NCBI RefSeq assembly: GCF_029076445.1
Contig: NZ_JARESG010000001.1
Location: 186,001-250,000 of the forward strand
Origin: Pseudarthrobacter naphthalenicus
GTDB lineage: Bacteria > Actinomycetota > Actinomycetes > Actinomycetales > Micrococcaceae
Direction of reading: 5' to 3'
Length of the DNA stretch: 64,000 bases
Below, piece after piece: positions 57,578 to 64,000 of the stretch; the stretch's first letter is position 1; every line of letters begins with the position of its first letter. The translations under genes were made by a program, and so were the position numbers. The notes under the pieces are model-generated. The model ran no database searches and was not told the origin of the DNA. It was given only the letters and a program-made list of their open reading frames with translations.

Positions 57578-58225
57578 TCAATCGTACGGGGGCGGCGACG
57601 GGGACTTGTTCCCCGATGAGGCGGACTCCACCACGGTGGTGCGGACCCTCGCCAGGCTGGGCCGGGCGGGAACGCTGCTGAAGCCGAAGGTCACCGGAGG
57701 CGTGATCGGGGACAACTCCCCGGCGTGCAGACCGTTCCAACGGACGACGGCGGACCTGATGTGGTGCAGGTCGCTCACCCCGTAATACTCCAGCCGACCG
57801 CTTCCGGCGGTTCCCGAGGTCCGGGCCCCGGGACTGAGCAACCCGGCAACGGGGCTGATTGCCTGCAGCCAGGCGGTGTGCACGGCAAGGCGCCGTGGAA
57901 CTGCCTGCAGCGCCGTCCCCAGGACGGTCCTGCGGCCCACCCCGGCACTCAGCTGCAGGGGGCCGGCGTCCACCGTGATGCGCTGGTCTGCGAACATCGC
58001 GTTCACCTCCACCACCTGCACCGAATCGAAGCTGTACGTGGCGGCGATGAAGCCGGCCACTTCCCGGGTGGGGGCCAGCAGCAGGCGGTGCCCGGACGGA
58101 TGCTGGACCATAACGTCCGCGAACGACCCGAACGGTGACTGCTGCCAGAGGCCCACAACGGCCCGCAGCCCTGACCCGGTGCCAAGGCCGGCGATGTGCC
58201 CGTCGAAGATCCAGCGCTTACCCAT
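57578..58225 (-). CDS. Conserved actinobacterial protein, unknown function
   Basis: 215 residues from ATG at 58225. No signal peptide or membrane helix. It opens with GKRWIFDGHIAGLGTGSGLRAVVGLW and contains FADVMVQHPSGHRLLLAPTREVAGFIAATYSF, a beta-rich look, then a C-terminal Pro/Ser-rich end. I recognise no domain. TACGAT ends seven bases before the ATG, and guaB3 is divergent with its own box 32 bases away. An ATG three codons upstream is less likely for that reason. The strong codon bias supports it as real. Confidence 0.72.
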   Translation of the reverse strand: MGKRWIFDGHIAGLGTGSGLRAVVGLWQQSPFGSFADVMVQHPSGHRLLLAPTREVAGFIAATYSFDSVQVVEVNAMFADQRITVDAGPLQLSAGVGRRTVLGTALQAVPRRLAVHTAWLQAISPVAGLLSPGARTSGTAGSGRLEYYGVSDLHHIRSAVVRWNGLHAGELSPITPPVTFGFSSVPARPSLARVRTTVVESASSGNKSPSPPPYD

Positions 58226-58232
58226 CCCCAGC

Positions 58233-58275
58233 ATCGTAGCCCCGGCCAAGGATAACGCCGGGGCTGGGATAACCT
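58233..58275. promoter_or_regulatory. Divergent leaderless promoter pair (unknown gene / guaB3)
   Basis: Minus strand: TACGAT (58238-58233) ends seven bases before the ATG at 58225. Plus strand: TAACCT (58270-58275) ends six bases before the GTG of guaB3. The two genes share 56 bases. Confidence 0.5.
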
Positions 58276-58281
58276 AGAGCA

Positions 58282-59418
58282 GTGACTTACGAGATCGAGA
58301 TCGGCCGTGGCAAGCGTGGGCGTCGTGCCTACTCCCTGGATGACATTGCGATCGTCCCTAACCGTCGTACCCGCGACCCCAAGGACGTGTCTGTCTCCTG
58401 GCAGATCGATGCGTACAAGTTCGAGATGCCCGTCATCGCGGCGCCGATGGATTCGGCGATGTCCCCGGAGACGGCCATCGCCCTGGGCCGCCTGGGCGGT
58501 CTGGGTGTCCTGGACCTTGAGGGCCTGTGGACCCGCTACGAGGACCCGCAGTCCATCCTGGATGAGATCGCCGCCCTCGAGGACGAGGTCAACAGCCCCG
58601 CCGTGACCGGCCGCATGCAGGAGCTGTACCGCGCCCCCATCCAGCCTGAACTCATCACCTCCCGCCTCGCCGAGATCCGCGCCGCCGGAGTGACCGTGGC
58701 CGGATCCCTGACGCCCCAGCGCACCCAGGAACACTACAAAACCGTGGTGGCCGCCGGCGTCGACATCTTTGTGATCCGCGGAACCACGGTGTCAGCCGAA
58801 CACGTCTCCAAGGACCATGAACCGCTGAACCTCAAGCAGTTCATCTATGAACTCGACGTCCCGGTGATTGTGGGCGGCGCGGCCGGCTACACGCCCGCGC
58901 TGCACCTGATGCGCACCGGCGCCGCCGGTGTCCTGGTCGGCTTCGGCGGCGGGGCCACCGCCACCACGCGCCGCGCGCTGGGCATCCACTCACCCATGGC
59001 ATCCGCCATTTCCGACGTCGCGGCCGCCCGCCGTGACTACATGGACGAATCCGGCGGACGCTACGTCCATGTCATCGCCGACGGCGGCATGGGCACCTCG
59101 GGTGACATCGTCAAGGCCATCGCCATGGGCGCCGACGCCGTCATGCTCGGCAGCGCCCTCGCGAGGGCTGAGGAAGCCCCCGGCAAGGGCTGGCATTGGG
59201 GCCAGGAGGCCCACCACCTGGAACTGCCGCGGGGGGACCGGGCCAATGTGGGCACTGTCGGGTCGCTCGCAGAGGTGCTTTTCGGCCCGGGCCACCACAC
59301 CAACGGCACGTCCAACCTGATCGGAGCCCTGCGGCGGTCAATGGCTACCACCGGGTACTCGGACCTCAAGGAATTCCAGCGCGTCGACGTCGTGGTCTCC
59401 CCGTACGCCGGTAACTAA
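58282..59418 (+). CDS. guaB3: GuaB3 family IMP dehydrogenase-related protein lacking the catalytic cysteine
   Basis: 378 residues from GTG. IMPDH/GMP reductase barrel without the CBS insert. SLDDIAIVPNRRTRDPKDVS and VIAAPMDSAMSPETAIALGRLGGLG match the GuaB3 family. The stretch LVGFGGGATATTRRALG aligns with [17 protein letters not shown] of guaB in this window, but the catalytic Cys position holds Ala227. There is no cysteine anywhere in the protein, so the covalent thioimidate chemistry of IMPDH and GMP reductase is impossible by the normal route. HVIADGGMGTSGDIVKAIAMGADAVMLGS keeps the nucleotide phosphate site. The actinobacterial GuaB3 function is unknown as far as I recall. Probably leaderless. 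Confidence 0.9.
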   Translation: MTYEIEIGRGKRGRRAYSLDDIAIVPNRRTRDPKDVSVSWQIDAYKFEMPVIAAPMDSAMSPETAIALGRLGGLGVLDLEGLWTRYEDPQSILDEIAALEDEVNSPAVTGRMQELYRAPIQPELITSRLAEIRAAGVTVAGSLTPQRTQEHYKTVVAAGVDIFVIRGTTVSAEHVSKDHEPLNLKQFIYELDVPVIVGGAAGYTPALHLMRTGAAGVLVGFGGGATATTRRALGIHSPMASAISDVAAARRDYMDESGGRYVHVIADGGMGTSGDIVKAIAMGADAVMLGSALARAEEAPGKGWHWGQEAHHLELPRGDRANVGTVGSLAEVLFGPGHHTNGTSNLIGALRRSMATTGYSDLKEFQRVDVVVSPYAGN

Positions 59419-59501
59419 GGGCCCTCAAACGCCTGCCCAACTGCGCGGCAACGAAGTAGTGTGGGGTTACTACCGGCAGCAGCGGCAAGGGGAGGCGTTC
59501 C

Positions 59502-61241
59502 ATGAACAGTGTTCCAAACGAAGGCGGTGCCCTGGGGCCCGAGGCCCGGGAGGCATCGATTGCCCGGCTGAGGGCCACGACCGAACCGGGCAACGAACTG
59601 GACATCCTCATTGTCGGCGGCGGGATCGTCGGCACCGGCTCGGCCCTGGACGCGGTGACCCGTGGACTGAGCGTGGGCATCGTGGAGGCCAACGACTGGG
59701 CGGCCGGCACGTCCTCGCGGTCGTCCAAGCTGATCCACGGCGGCCTGCGCTACCTGGAGATGCTGGACTTCGGGCTGGTCAAGGAAGCCCTGCAGGAGCG
59801 CGGCCTGCTGCTTTCGGAGCTCGCCCCGCACCTGGCGCGCCCGGTGCCGTTCCTGTACCCGCTGACCAAACCCTTCCTCGAGCGTCCCTATGTGGGGGCA
59901 GGCATTGCCCTGTATGACCTGATGTCCGTCTCCAACGGGCACCGCCGGGGTGTGCCCTTCCACAAGCACCTCAGCAGGCGCGGTACCCTCCGGGCGGCGC
60001 CAAGCCTCAAAAAGGATGCCTTTGTGGGGTCCATCCGCTATTACGACGGCCAGGTGGACGACGCAAAGTACTGCGCCAACCTGATCCGGACGGCGGCCCA
60101 CTACGGCGCCCACGCGGTGAACCAGATGGCCGTGGTTGATTTCCTCCGGGAGGGCGAACGCGTGGTGGGGGCGAAGGTGGTCAACCACGAGGACGGTTCG
60201 CAGTTCGACATCCGCGCCAAGCAGGTCATCAATGCCACCGGTGTGTGGACTGACGAAACCCAGGCCATGGTCACCGACCGCGGACAGTTGAAGGTCCGGG
60301 CTTCCAAGGGCATTCACCTTGTGGTGCCCCGCGACCGCTTCCAGTCCACCGTTGGCCTGATCCTGCGGACCGAAAAATCGGTACTCTTTGTGATCCCGTG
60401 GGGCCGGCACTGGATCATCGGCACCACCGATACCGACTGGCACCTGGACAAGGCCCACCCGGCAGCATCCAGCAAGGACATCGACTACATCCTCGAACAC
60501 GTCAACAAGGTGCTGAAGCGCCCGCTTACCCGGGAAGACGTCGAAGGCGTCTATGCCGGCCTGCGCCCCCTGCTGGCCGGTGAAAACGACTCCACCGCCA
60601 AACTCTCCCGTGAACACGTGGTGGCCCACCCCGTGCCCGGCCTGGTGGTGGTGGCCGGCGGCAAATGGACCACCTACCGGGTGATGGCCAAGGACGCAGT
60701 GGACGAGGCCACCCGGACCATGGACGAGCGCGTCCCGCCGAGCTGCACCGAAACCATCCCGCTGCTGGGGGCGAGCGGCTTCAAAGCCGCCTGGAACCGC
60801 CGGAGCAGGACAGCCGAGGAATACGGCGTCCACGTGGCCAGGGTGGAGCACCTGCTCAACCGCTACGGCTCCATGACCCCCGAAGTGCTCGCCATCATCA
60901 AGGAACGGCCCGAACTCGCCGAGCCGCTGCCCGGCGCGGACGACTACCTGCAGGCGGAGGCCGTCTACGCGGCAACCCACGAAGGTGCCCGGCACGTCCA
61001 GGACGTCCTGACCCGGCGGACCCGCATTTCCATCGAAGCGTGGGACCGCGGCGTGTCCGCGGTGCCCGTAGTCGCTAAACTGATGGGCGAAGTCCTTGGC
61101 TGGAGCGATGCGCAGCGCGAAAGCGAAATTAAGCACTACATCGCCCGTGTTGAGGCCGAAAGGCTGAGCCAGCAGCAGCCGGATGACGAATCAGCCGACG
61201 CCGCCCGACTCGGTGTGGAGGACATCGTCCCGTTGCGCTGA
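59502..61241 (+). CDS. glpD: Glycerol-3-phosphate dehydrogenase (FAD-dependent)
   Basis: 579 residues from ATG with GGGGAGG upstream. Oxidises glycerol-3-phosphate to dihydroxyacetone phosphate and passes electrons to the quinone pool at the membrane. The FAD-binding site is DILIVGGGIVGTGSALDAVTRG near residue 35; SSRSSKLIHGGLRYLE, VINATGVWTD, GRHWIIGTTDTDW and VVAGGKWTTYRVMAKDA are family signatures. A C-terminal helical domain covers about residues 420-560. It is followed 42 bases later by an EIIA gene, an unusual neighbour. Confidence 0.95.
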   Translation: MNSVPNEGGALGPEAREASIARLRATTEPGNELDILIVGGGIVGTGSALDAVTRGLSVGIVEANDWAAGTSSRSSKLIHGGLRYLEMLDFGLVKEALQERGLLLSELAPHLARPVPFLYPLTKPFLERPYVGAGIALYDLMSVSNGHRRGVPFHKHLSRRGTLRAAPSLKKDAFVGSIRYYDGQVDDAKYCANLIRTAAHYGAHAVNQMAVVDFLREGERVVGAKVVNHEDGSQFDIRAKQVINATGVWTDETQAMVTDRGQLKVRASKGIHLVVPRDRFQSTVGLILRTEKSVLFVIPWGRHWIIGTTDTDWHLDKAHPAASSKDIDYILEHVNKVLKRPLTREDVEGVYAGLRPLLAGENDSTAKLSREHVVAHPVPGLVVVAGGKWTTYRVMAKDAVDEATRTMDERVPPSCTETIPLLGASGFKAAWNRRSRTAEEYGVHVARVEHLLNRYGSMTPEVLAIIKERPELAEPLPGADDYLQAEAVYAATHEGARHVQDVLTRRTRISIEAWDRGVSAVPVVAKLMGEVLGWSDAQRESEIKHYIARVEAERLSQQQPDDESADAARLGVEDIVPLR

Positions 61242-61283
61242 CATGCCGTTAGCCCGCTTCTGACCTGACCGAAGGAACACGCC

Positions 61284-61772
61284 TTGGCCGAACCACTTGA
61301 CCGGTATGATGCCGATCTGACCACCTCCGAACTGGTGATTTTGGAGTTGGAGGCAAAGGACAAGGCAGACGCTGCGGCGCAACTCGCGGAACGACTTTAC
61401 GCGGCCGGCCGGATCACGGACCTGCAGGGCTTTCTGGAGCACGTCAACGCCCGGGAACACCAGCTCGCCACCGGACTGCCGGGCGGAATCGGGCTCCCGC
61501 ACGCGCGCAGCGAGTACGTCTCGCGGACGTCCATCGCCGTCGGCATCACCAAGTACGGCCACGCGCTGGACTTCGGCGCCGCCGACGGCCCTGCCACCGT
61601 CATCCTGCTGATCGCCACTCCGGCCAGTTCCTTCTCCGATCACCTCGAAGTGCTTGCCACCCTGGCGCGTTCGTTGTCGAAGGAGTCCTTCCGGGAGTCC
61701 CTGCGGCGGGCCTACGACGCCGAAGTCATCGCCGAGCTGATCAACTCGAGCCTGGTGTTCTTCGACCATTAG
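61284..61772 (+). CDS. PTS EIIA component, fructose/mannitol type (no adjacent EIIB or EIIC)
   Basis: 162 residues from a TTG with GAAGGA upstream. EIIA_2 fold: SELVILELEAKDKADAAAQLAERL opens the domain, and the phosphorylated histidine is His73 in GGIGLPHARSEY. VAVGITKYG-like IAVGITKYGHALDF, VILLIATPASS and HLEVLATLARSL are typical. Normally it receives phosphate from HPr and passes it to an EIIB. Here no EIIB, EIIC, HPr or EI is nearby. It could complement a distant permease or act as a regulator like PtsN. Its position right after glpD suggests a link with glycerol metabolism. Confidence 0.88.
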   Translation: MAEPLDRYDADLTTSELVILELEAKDKADAAAQLAERLYAAGRITDLQGFLEHVNAREHQLATGLPGGIGLPHARSEYVSRTSIAVGITKYGHALDFGAADGPATVILLIATPASSFSDHLEVLATLARSLSKESFRESLRRAYDAEVIAELINSSLVFFDH

Positions 61773-61814
61773 GGCGGGAACCTGCCCGTTTAGCTGTTCT
61801 ACAGCGGAACGAAG

Positions 61815-61820
61815 TACGGT
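61815..61820 (+). promoter_or_regulatory. Probable -10 box (TACGGT) of the SURF1 gene
   Basis: TACGGT ends six bases before the GTG at 61827. Confidence 0.4.
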
Positions 61821-61826
61821 TAAGGG

Positions 61827-62687
61827 GTGTGGAAAACAGCCCTTAAGCCCCGATGGATCGCAGGCCTGGTGTTTGCGATCGTCGTCTCCGGGGTGTTTGT
61901 CCTGCTCAGCCAGTGGCAGTTCGGCCGTTCCGTGCAACCCGAGGTTCCGGTCAGCCCGGCCACCGAAGAAACCAAGGCGCTCACGGAGACCCTTGAGCCC
62001 GGACACTTCTTCCCGGGGTCCGTCTCCGACCAAATGGTTTCAGCAGAGGGCACCTACGACCCCGCGAAACAGGTCCTGGTTCCGGGGCGCCTCAAGGACG
62101 GAAAGACCGGCTACTGGGTGGTTTCCGCCTTCGCCGTGAAGGGCGCCCCGGTTCTCACCGGTGTGGCTGCTTCCCCCCAGACGTGGATTCCGGTGGCCCG
62201 CGGCTGGGTGTCCGATCCGGAGGATGCCGTGGCGCCGCCGCCGGGCACAGTCGACCTGACCGGACGGCTCATTCCCTCCGAATCGCCGCTGCCGGAGACC
62301 GCGCCGGAAGCAGGACACGCCTCCGCCGTTTCGGTCGCCGAACTCATCAACTACTGGGACGTCAGCAGCTACCCGGGATTTGTCGCCGCCACCGCCGAAA
62401 TGGTGGACGGGACCGACGTGAGCGCGGCGGCGGTCAGCGGAGATCTGAAGCCGCTGAACATCGGCCCGCAGCCGCCGGCCCAAAAGGTCAACTGGCTCAA
62501 CCTCTTCTACTCCCTGGAGTGGGTGGTGTTCGCCGGGTTCGCCCTGTTTATCTGGTGGCGGCTGGTGAAGGATGACTACCGCCGTGGCCTCGAAGAGGAC
62601 CTCGACGACGACGCCCACGACGATGCGCCGCCTACGCCGCCCAGCTCCGCAACTTCTGAACAGCTCCAACAAAAGGTAAAGCCATGA
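61827..62687 (+). CDS. SURF1 family protein (cytochrome oxidase assembly)
   Basis: 286 residues from GTG. Two-helix membrane protein: an N-terminal helix (WIAGLVFAIVVSGVFVLLSQWQF) with the family's LxxWQxxR pattern, an external domain of about 190 residues with VLVPGRLKDGKTGYWVVSAF, IPVARGWV and the closing NWLNLFYSLEWVVFAGFALF helix. SURF1/Shy1 proteins help insert heme a into cytochrome aa3 oxidase. An acidic cytoplasmic tail (EEDLDDDAHDDA) extends the C-terminus. It overlaps the next gene by four bases (ATGA). Confidence 0.88.
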   Translation: MWKTALKPRWIAGLVFAIVVSGVFVLLSQWQFGRSVQPEVPVSPATEETKALTETLEPGHFFPGSVSDQMVSAEGTYDPAKQVLVPGRLKDGKTGYWVVSAFAVKGAPVLTGVAASPQTWIPVARGWVSDPEDAVAPPPGTVDLTGRLIPSESPLPETAPEAGHASAVSVAELINYWDVSSYPGFVAATAEMVDGTDVSAAAVSGDLKPLNIGPQPPAQKVNWLNLFYSLEWVVFAGFALFIWWRLVKDDYRRGLEEDLDDDAHDDAPPTPPSSATSEQLQQKVKP

Positions 62688-63184
62688 TTGAACCGAAACC
62701 GGCCGTCCAGCAGGGTTCTGCCCAGGGTAAGCCCAAGAAGCGCCGCTTCGGCGGTACCGAAGCCCAGATCCGTTCCGCGCTGAAATTTTACAAGGTCATG
62801 GCCTACCTGACCGGCGGGATGCTGCTCCTGCTGTGCGCTGAACTGATCGCACGCTACGCGTTTGGCCAGTACCTCTTCGCGGGCGGAACGAACGCCGTCA
62901 CCGGGCAGCCCTTCGGATTCGGTTTTGCCGAAGCAGACCCCCAGGGCGTGGTGGGTGGATTCAACCTTTCCGTCGCTGTGCTGATCGTGCATGGCTGGAT
63001 GTACGTGGTGTACCTGATCTCCAACTTCCGGTTGTGGACGCTGATGCGCTGGCCGTTCCTGAAGCTCATCCTGTTGGCGTTGGGTGGTGTGGTCCCGTTC
63101 CTGTCCTTCTTCGTGGAGAAGAAGTTCCACGCCGAGGTCGAAGCGGAGCTCGCCGCGCACCCGCAGGCGGCCCAGCGGTACTGA
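62684..63184 (+). CDS. DUF3817 family membrane protein
   Basis: 166 residues. Three hydrophobic helices follow a basic N-terminus (KPKKRRFGGTE): YKVMAYLTGGMLLLLCAELI, LSVAVLIVHGWMYVVYLISN, and LKLILLALGGVVPFLSFFVE. The HGWMYVVYL, LW and PFLSFFVEKK pattern is typical of DUF3817 (YdzA-like) proteins of actinobacteria and Bacillus, with no established function. Its ATG overlaps the SURF1 stop, so the two are made together. Confidence 0.85.
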   Translation: MIEPKPAVQQGSAQGKPKKRRFGGTEAQIRSALKFYKVMAYLTGGMLLLLCAELIARYAFGQYLFAGGTNAVTGQPFGFGFAEADPQGVVGGFNLSVAVLIVHGWMYVVYLISNFRLWTLMRWPFLKLILLALGGVVPFLSFFVEKKFHAEVEAELAAHPQAAQRY

Positions 63185-63273
63185 CGCGCCGCGGCGGCAG
63201 GTGAGTCCCGCCGTCGTACGTTCCTTCCGTCACACCACCGGCCATGAATGTGCGGCGGGGCAACTGCGCAAAG

Positions 63274-63279
63274 TAGGCT
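63274..63279 (+). promoter_or_regulatory. Probable -10 box (TAGGCT) of guaA, leaderless
   Basis: TAGGCT ends six bases before the GTG at 63286; no Shine-Dalgarno. Confidence 0.5.
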
Positions 63280-63285
63280 AGGACG

Positions 63286-64000
63286 GTGACTACTCCCTCT
63301 GCACCCCAGACTTCCCAGAAGCCGGTGCTGGTTGTTGACTACGGTGCCCAGTACGCGCAGCTGATTGCCCGCCGCGTCCGGGAAGCGAACGTGTATTCGG
63401 AAGTGGTTCCGCATACCTACAGCACCGAGCAGCTCCTGGCCAAAAACCCCGCTGCCATCATTCTCTCGGGTGGCCCGTCCAGCGTGTACGCGGACGGTGC
63501 CCCGTCCGTCGGCGCCGATCTCTTTGAGGCCGGGGTTCCCGTGTTCGGCATCTGCTACGGCTTCCAGGCCATGGCCAACGCCCTGGGCGGCAAGGTGGAT
63601 AAGACCGGCCTGCGCGAGTACGGCTCCACCCAGACCACCATCCTCGGCGAAGGCCGCTCCGTGCTCGAGGGGATGCCGCAGCACCAGAATACCTGGATGA
63701 GCCACGGCGACTCCGTGCACACCGCCCCTGAGGGCTTCGAAGTGCTGGCGACGACGGCGGGCGCCGAAGTTGCCGCGTTCGCCAACGAGGAAAAGGGCCT
63801 GTACGGCGTGCAGTGGCACCCGGAGGTGAAGCACTCGGCCTACGGCCAGCAGGTGCTGGAGAACTTCCTGTTCAAGGGCGCCAAGCTCGAGCCCAACTGG
63901 ACCACGGGGAACATCCTCGAAGAGCAGGTGGACCGGATCCGTCAGCAGATCGGCGACGCCCGGGTCATCTGCGGCCTCTCCGGCGGAGTTGATTCCGCGG
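63286..64000 (+). CDS. guaA: GMP synthase (glutamine-hydrolysing), N-terminal part (cut by window edge)
   Basis: 238 complete residues of an expected 520 or so. Aminates XMP to GMP using glutamine and ATP. The class I amidotransferase domain begins [21 protein letters not shown]; the nucleophile Cys90 is in [12 protein letters not shown] and the His/Glu pair in [10 protein letters not shown]. The ATP pyrophosphatase P-loop [10 protein letters not shown] ends the window. It completes the IMP-to-GMP pathway started by guaB upstream. GTG start with a leaderless-type promoter. Confidence 0.97.
   Translation, partial: MTTPSAPQTSQKPVLVVDYGAQYAQLIARRVREANVYSEVVPHTYSTEQLLAKNPAAIILSGGPSSVYADGAPSVGADLFEAGVPVFGICYGFQAMANALGGKVDKTGLREYGSTQTTILGEGRSVLEGMPQHQNTWMSHGDSVHTAPEGFEVLATTAGAEVAAFANEEKGLYGVQWHPEVKHSAYGQQVLENFLFKGAKLEPNWTTGNILEEQVDRIRQQIGDARVICGLSGGVDSA

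Overview
The window reads as chromosomal DNA of a high-GC actinobacterium, most likely Arthrobacter/Pseudarthrobacter (Micrococcaceae). The reasons are the strong G/C third-position bias, mycothiol synthesis (MshA), a GroES-GroEL pair under CIRCE control with a His-rich GroEL tail, an actinobacterial-type GuaB3, and the order rplM-rpsI-glmM ... coaA/glmS ... acpS-nnrE/D ... alr-tsaE-tsaB-rimI-tsaD ... groES-groEL ... guaB-guaB3 ... guaA. Most of the window is core genome with accessory genes between conserved blocks.

Layout. 1-1709 (minus): edge of a Tad/Flp pilus locus, with a partial TadE-like gene, a small coupled ORF, two tandem Flp pilins and a prepilin peptidase. 2006-3051: ribosomal proteins L13 and S9. 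3174-4097: an isolated, AT-richer GT87-like membrane gene. 4258-9992: glmM, mscL, an M15 carboxypeptidase lipoprotein, coaA and glmS. 10074-11291: a divergent VOC/TetR pair with a palindromic operator. 11400-13304: acpS and nnrE/nnrD. 13387-16212: a large polytopic membrane protein that looks like an alpha/beta hydrolase split by a membrane domain. 16370-22712: glgX-treY-treZ, coupled by overlaps, turning glycogen into trehalose. 22766-31059: aldo/keto reductase, ino1, a composite inverted repeat, fhs, mshA, and a divergent GH4 glycosidase/PfkB kinase pair. 31122-35323: alr and the tRNA t6A genes tsaE, tsaB, tsaD with rimI, all overlapping. 35449-45547: mostly accessory genes (YbdK-type ligase, GH3 lipoprotein, AroE-like dehydrogenase, THUMP-like methyltransferase, sedolisin, a frameshifted phospholipase D gene, AI-2E family transporter). 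45655-47871: groES-groEL with two CIRCE operators. 47893-53290: RibD-like reductase, ATP-dependent DNA ligase, DUF389 protein, acyltransferase. 53527-64000: guaB, ABC exporter, two conserved proteins, guaB3, glpD, orphan EIIA, SURF1, DUF3817 and the start of guaA.

Pathway links. GlmS and GlmM act in UDP-GlcNAc synthesis; Alr and the M15 peptidase act on wall peptides. Ino1 makes the inositol phosphate that MshA glycosylates, the start of mycothiol synthesis. GlgX, TreY and TreZ act in sequence on glycogen. GuaB and GuaA perform the two steps from IMP to GMP, with an IMPDH-like GuaB3 lacking the catalytic cysteine between them.

I saw no obviously new defence or mobile system. The most interesting signals are the split membrane hydrolase, the cysteine-free GuaB3, a window-wide set of TAnnnT boxes 6-8 nt before start codons (probable leaderless transcripts), a composite inverted repeat between ino1 and fhs, a 20-bp perfect tandem duplication upstream of the AroE-like gene, and the one-base frameshift in the phospholipase D gene.
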